From Spirochaetes bacterium GWE1_32_154 (GTDB lineage Bacteria > Spirochaetota > GWE2-31-10): a DNA stretch of 42,961 bases. Every line of letters starts with the position of its first letter. The first letter of the stretch is position 1. Location: contig MIAY01000018.1 in the NCBI GenBank assembly GCA_001829315.1, forward strand, positions 1 to 42,961, given 5' to 3'. The position numbers were made by a program, and so were the translations under genes. The notes under the pieces were generated by a model. That model searched no databases. It was given only the letters and a program-made list of their open reading frames with translations, and had not been told where the DNA came from. This document shows positions 41,250-42,961 of the stretch, one piece after another.

Positions 41250-42701
41250 TTATTTTGTTATGTAGTCGTAATCAATGTCATTTAAAATAATATTAGTTTG
41301 TGTTTGAATAATTGATATTTGTCCGTTTATTATCAAATTTCTAGTATCAATTAATTCTTTTAACGTTATTCTACCCTGTTTAAATTTAGTTTCTTCAATC
41401 ATCGCTCTTTTTCTCAATGTATCTAATGATTGATTTTTATAATCAATTACCTGTTTCAAATATAATTGTGAATTTGTTAATGTATTTACATTTTTCTTGT
41501 ATGTATTTTCAGTAATTTCATATTCTTTTAACAATAAATCAATGGATAAATTAATTTCTTTTTTTGCACTTTTAGTATTTAATCCAATTAAAGGATAATT
41601 AAATTGTAACCCAACTTGAAAATCAATTGAAGGATCTGAATTTTTACTTGAATAATCATCATCCACATTTAAAAGACTATTAAATTTAATATCAGCTTTT
41701 CCAAAAAAATCAAGATGAGGCAACGATTGATTCTCTTTCACTTTTTTTAAACTTTCAAGATTTTCTTTATTAAGATTTAATATTAGAAAGTTTCTTGTAT
41801 CATTAAAAGAAATTTCTTTATATTCTTTACTGAATATCTTTAATAATACATTATCTGTTGTATTATTATCAGGTTCAAAATTCTCAATATCTAAAAATAG
41901 ATTTAATTCATTTTTTATATTTTCATAATTATATAAAATTGTTCTATACTGTTCCTGATATGTTAATAATGAGTATTTTGCATTTTGATATCCATCATTT
42001 TCTACTAATCCTAGATTTAATTTATCTTTTGTTTGAGATTCAAAAATCATTGCACTATCAACAGTAGATTTCAATAGATTTTTAAGTTTTATTATTTCAA
42101 TCCATTTTAAATATAATTTGTTATAATAATTTAGCGAACTTTTCATGGTAAGATCATTTTTTAATAATTCTATTTTATAACTATTTTTTGCATTTGAAAC
42201 TGAATACCTGTCTATAAATCCAAACCAGTTATAAAGTAAGGGTTGTGATAAACTTATCGATAATCCTGGATCACAACTTATATTCTTGTAACTCGTGATT
42301 GTATGCGTCATACTATTTTCAATTTCACCTGAAATAAATTTCTGACTGTAATTCCCTGTTACACTTAATTGTGTCCCGCTTAATAATTTTGTAGATAATC
42401 CAACATTTCCGGAAAATCCATTTATATAATCTGGCCTATTTTCGATTTTTAATACTGAGTCAAATGAATCTTTTGTAGAAACACCTAAACCTGTAAAACC
42501 GGATGTTAAATTGACATCAAATTGACTATAAGATGAGTCAATGTTATTTTTTGATTTTTTTACATTGATTTCAGACTTCTTTATGTCTGGTAATTTTTCC
42601 TCGATAATCTTTAAATATGTATCAAGTGTTAATAATTCAACACTAAATAAATTATTTAATAGAATAAAAAAAACTATTACGATCATTTGTTTTTTAAGCA
42701 T
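41250..42701 (-). CDS. TolC family outer-membrane channel protein
   Basis: A 483-residue exported protein with signal peptide (MLKKQMIVIVFFILLNNLFS). It has the TolC/OEP pattern of two long helical repeats separated by barrel strands: LDTYLKIIEEKLPDIKKSEI and KSKNNIDSSYSQFDV at the start, KKEINLSIDLLLKEYEITEN in the middle, and the end RKRAMIEETKFKQGRITLKE with LIDTRNLIINGQ, the typical last repeat. SD AAAGGAAG precedes the ATG. First gene of the operon with the RND pump and two-component system; its promoter lies about 65 bp upstream. Confidence 0.92.
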   Translation of the reverse strand: MLKKQMIVIVFFILLNNLFSVELLTLDTYLKIIEEKLPDIKKSEINVKKSKNNIDSSYSQFDVNLTSGFTGLGVSTKDSFDSVLKIENRPDYINGFSGNVGLSTKLLSGTQLSVTGNYSQKFISGEIENSMTHTITSYKNISCDPGLSISLSQPLLYNWFGFIDRYSVSNAKNSYKIELLKNDLTMKSSLNYYNKLYLKWIEIIKLKNLLKSTVDSAMIFESQTKDKLNLGLVENDGYQNAKYSLLTYQEQYRTILYNYENIKNELNLFLDIENFEPDNNTTDNVLLKIFSKEYKEISFNDTRNFLILNLNKENLESLKKVKENQSLPHLDFFGKADIKFNSLLNVDDDYSSKNSDPSIDFQVGLQFNYPLIGLNTKSAKKEINLSIDLLLKEYEITENTYKKNVNTLTNSQLYLKQVIDYKNQSLDTLRKRAMIEETKFKQGRITLKELIDTRNLIINGQISIIQTQTNIILNDIDYDYITK

Positions 42702-42734
42702 TTATTTCTTCCTTTAAACATAAATAAATAATTA

Positions 42735-42758
42735 ACATAGAAGTTCTTTATTCTATGT
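42735..42758. promoter_or_regulatory. inverted repeat in the leader of the TolC-RND operon
   Basis: ACATAGAA (42735-42742) and TTCTATGT (42751-42758) are perfect 8-bp arms with an 8-base spacer, at the predicted transcription start. It may be an operator or a leader hairpin. Confidence 0.45.
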
Positions 42759-42764
42759 ACTTAC

Positions 42765-42793
42765 AGTATAGAAAATTACTTATGATTAAGAAA
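42765..42793 (-). promoter_or_regulatory. possible promoter of the TolC-RND operon
   Basis: On the minus strand TTTCTT (42793-42788), 17-bp spacer, TATACT (42770-42765). The start of transcription would be near 42758, about 57 bases before the ATG. Confidence 0.4.
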
Positions 42794-42860
42794 TTAATGT
42801 TTTATGAAGATTTGATGAAGTGTGATGTTTTTAATGAGTATTGCAGATATTTAATGGGGA

Positions 42861-42882
42861 AAAGCAAAAAAAATAAAAAAAA
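42861..42882 (-). terminator. U-tract after the 5S rRNA
   Basis: On the minus strand, long T-runs (8 T, A, then 8 T) follow the 5S rRNA 3' end. Transcripts of the rRNA operon probably end here. Confidence 0.45.
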
Positions 42883-42961
42883 GCCTGGCAATGACCTACT
42901 CTCCCATCCCCCGAAAGAGACAGTACCATTGGCGCTGGGGGGCTTAACTTCAGTGTTCGAA
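42883..42961 (-). rRNA. rrf: 5S ribosomal RNA (3' part, cut by the window edge)
   Basis: Read on the minus strand, the sequence runs CGAACACTGAAGTTAAGCC, GCGCCAATGGTACTG, GATGGGAGAGTAGGTCATTG and ends CCAGGC. These are the conserved loop B/helix III, loop E and helix I 3' strand of bacterial 5S rRNA. About 79 of roughly 115 bases are inside the window; the 5' end and the rest of the rRNA operon lie to the right. Confidence 0.95.

Overview
The window is a low-GC (roughly one third G+C) stretch of a Gram-negative (diderm) bacterial chromosome. The best lineage clue is a UPF0164-type outer-membrane protein (33166-34401), a family known from treponemes. Loose spirochaete-style lipoboxes on many secreted proteins fit this, so I infer a member of the Spirochaetota; genus is not determinable from the sequence alone. 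The right edge enters a ribosomal RNA operon: the 3' two thirds of a 5S rRNA lies on the minus strand at 42883-42961.

Layout. 1-2.9 kb: an InlB-repeat lipoprotein, a heptamer tandem repeat, gene fragments and an intact Rpn/transposase_31-like nuclease. 2.9-7.2 kb: a MATE transporter - GH57 glycosidase operon, divergent from a CRP-type regulator with a CRP-like palindrome between them. 7.4-15.9 kb: mixed accessory genes, including a lipoprotein that joins a Vps62-like domain to an aerolysin/ETX-like region, a MarR regulator with its operator, a hexapeptide acetyltransferase, an esterase-like gene broken by two in-frame stops, a methyltransferase-VOC pair, a lipoprotein zinc-metallopeptidase with a barrel-like partner, and a DMT transporter-GNAT pair. 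15.9-20 kb: a decayed zone with an internally deleted ilvC-like remnant, DUF4143 ATPase tails and other fragments, interrupted by an isochorismatase-family lipoprotein and an AraC regulator. 20.7-25.2 kb: a starch/maltodextrin locus with an exported GH13 amylase lipoprotein, a small exported companion, a TetR regulator with two matching operators and a cytoplasmic GH13 enzyme. 25.2-35.2 kb: a more ordinary chromosomal block (M28 peptidase, DUF554, MASE3-PAS-PAS histidine kinase with murD, NrnA-like DHH phosphoesterase, rsmE, GT26 glycosyltransferase, UPF0164 barrel). 35.2-35.9 kb: remains of a 7TM-DISM-type sensor. 35.9-42.7 kb: one minus-strand operon TolC - RND pump - OmpR regulator - histidine kinase.

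Themes across the window. (a) Carbohydrate use: GH57 with MATE, an exported amylase and a cytoplasmic GH13, each under a local regulator whose operator can be seen. (b) At least six genes, several of them regulators, have good sigma70-type promoters placed so that transcription would start at or within a few bases of the ATG, with no Shine-Dalgarno: likely leaderless transcripts. (c) A dispersed palindromic element of about 50 bp occurs four times, once inside a reading frame. (d) Many gene fragments lie in the first 20 kb and around 35.5 kb, while 20-35 kb and 36-42.7 kb are intact.
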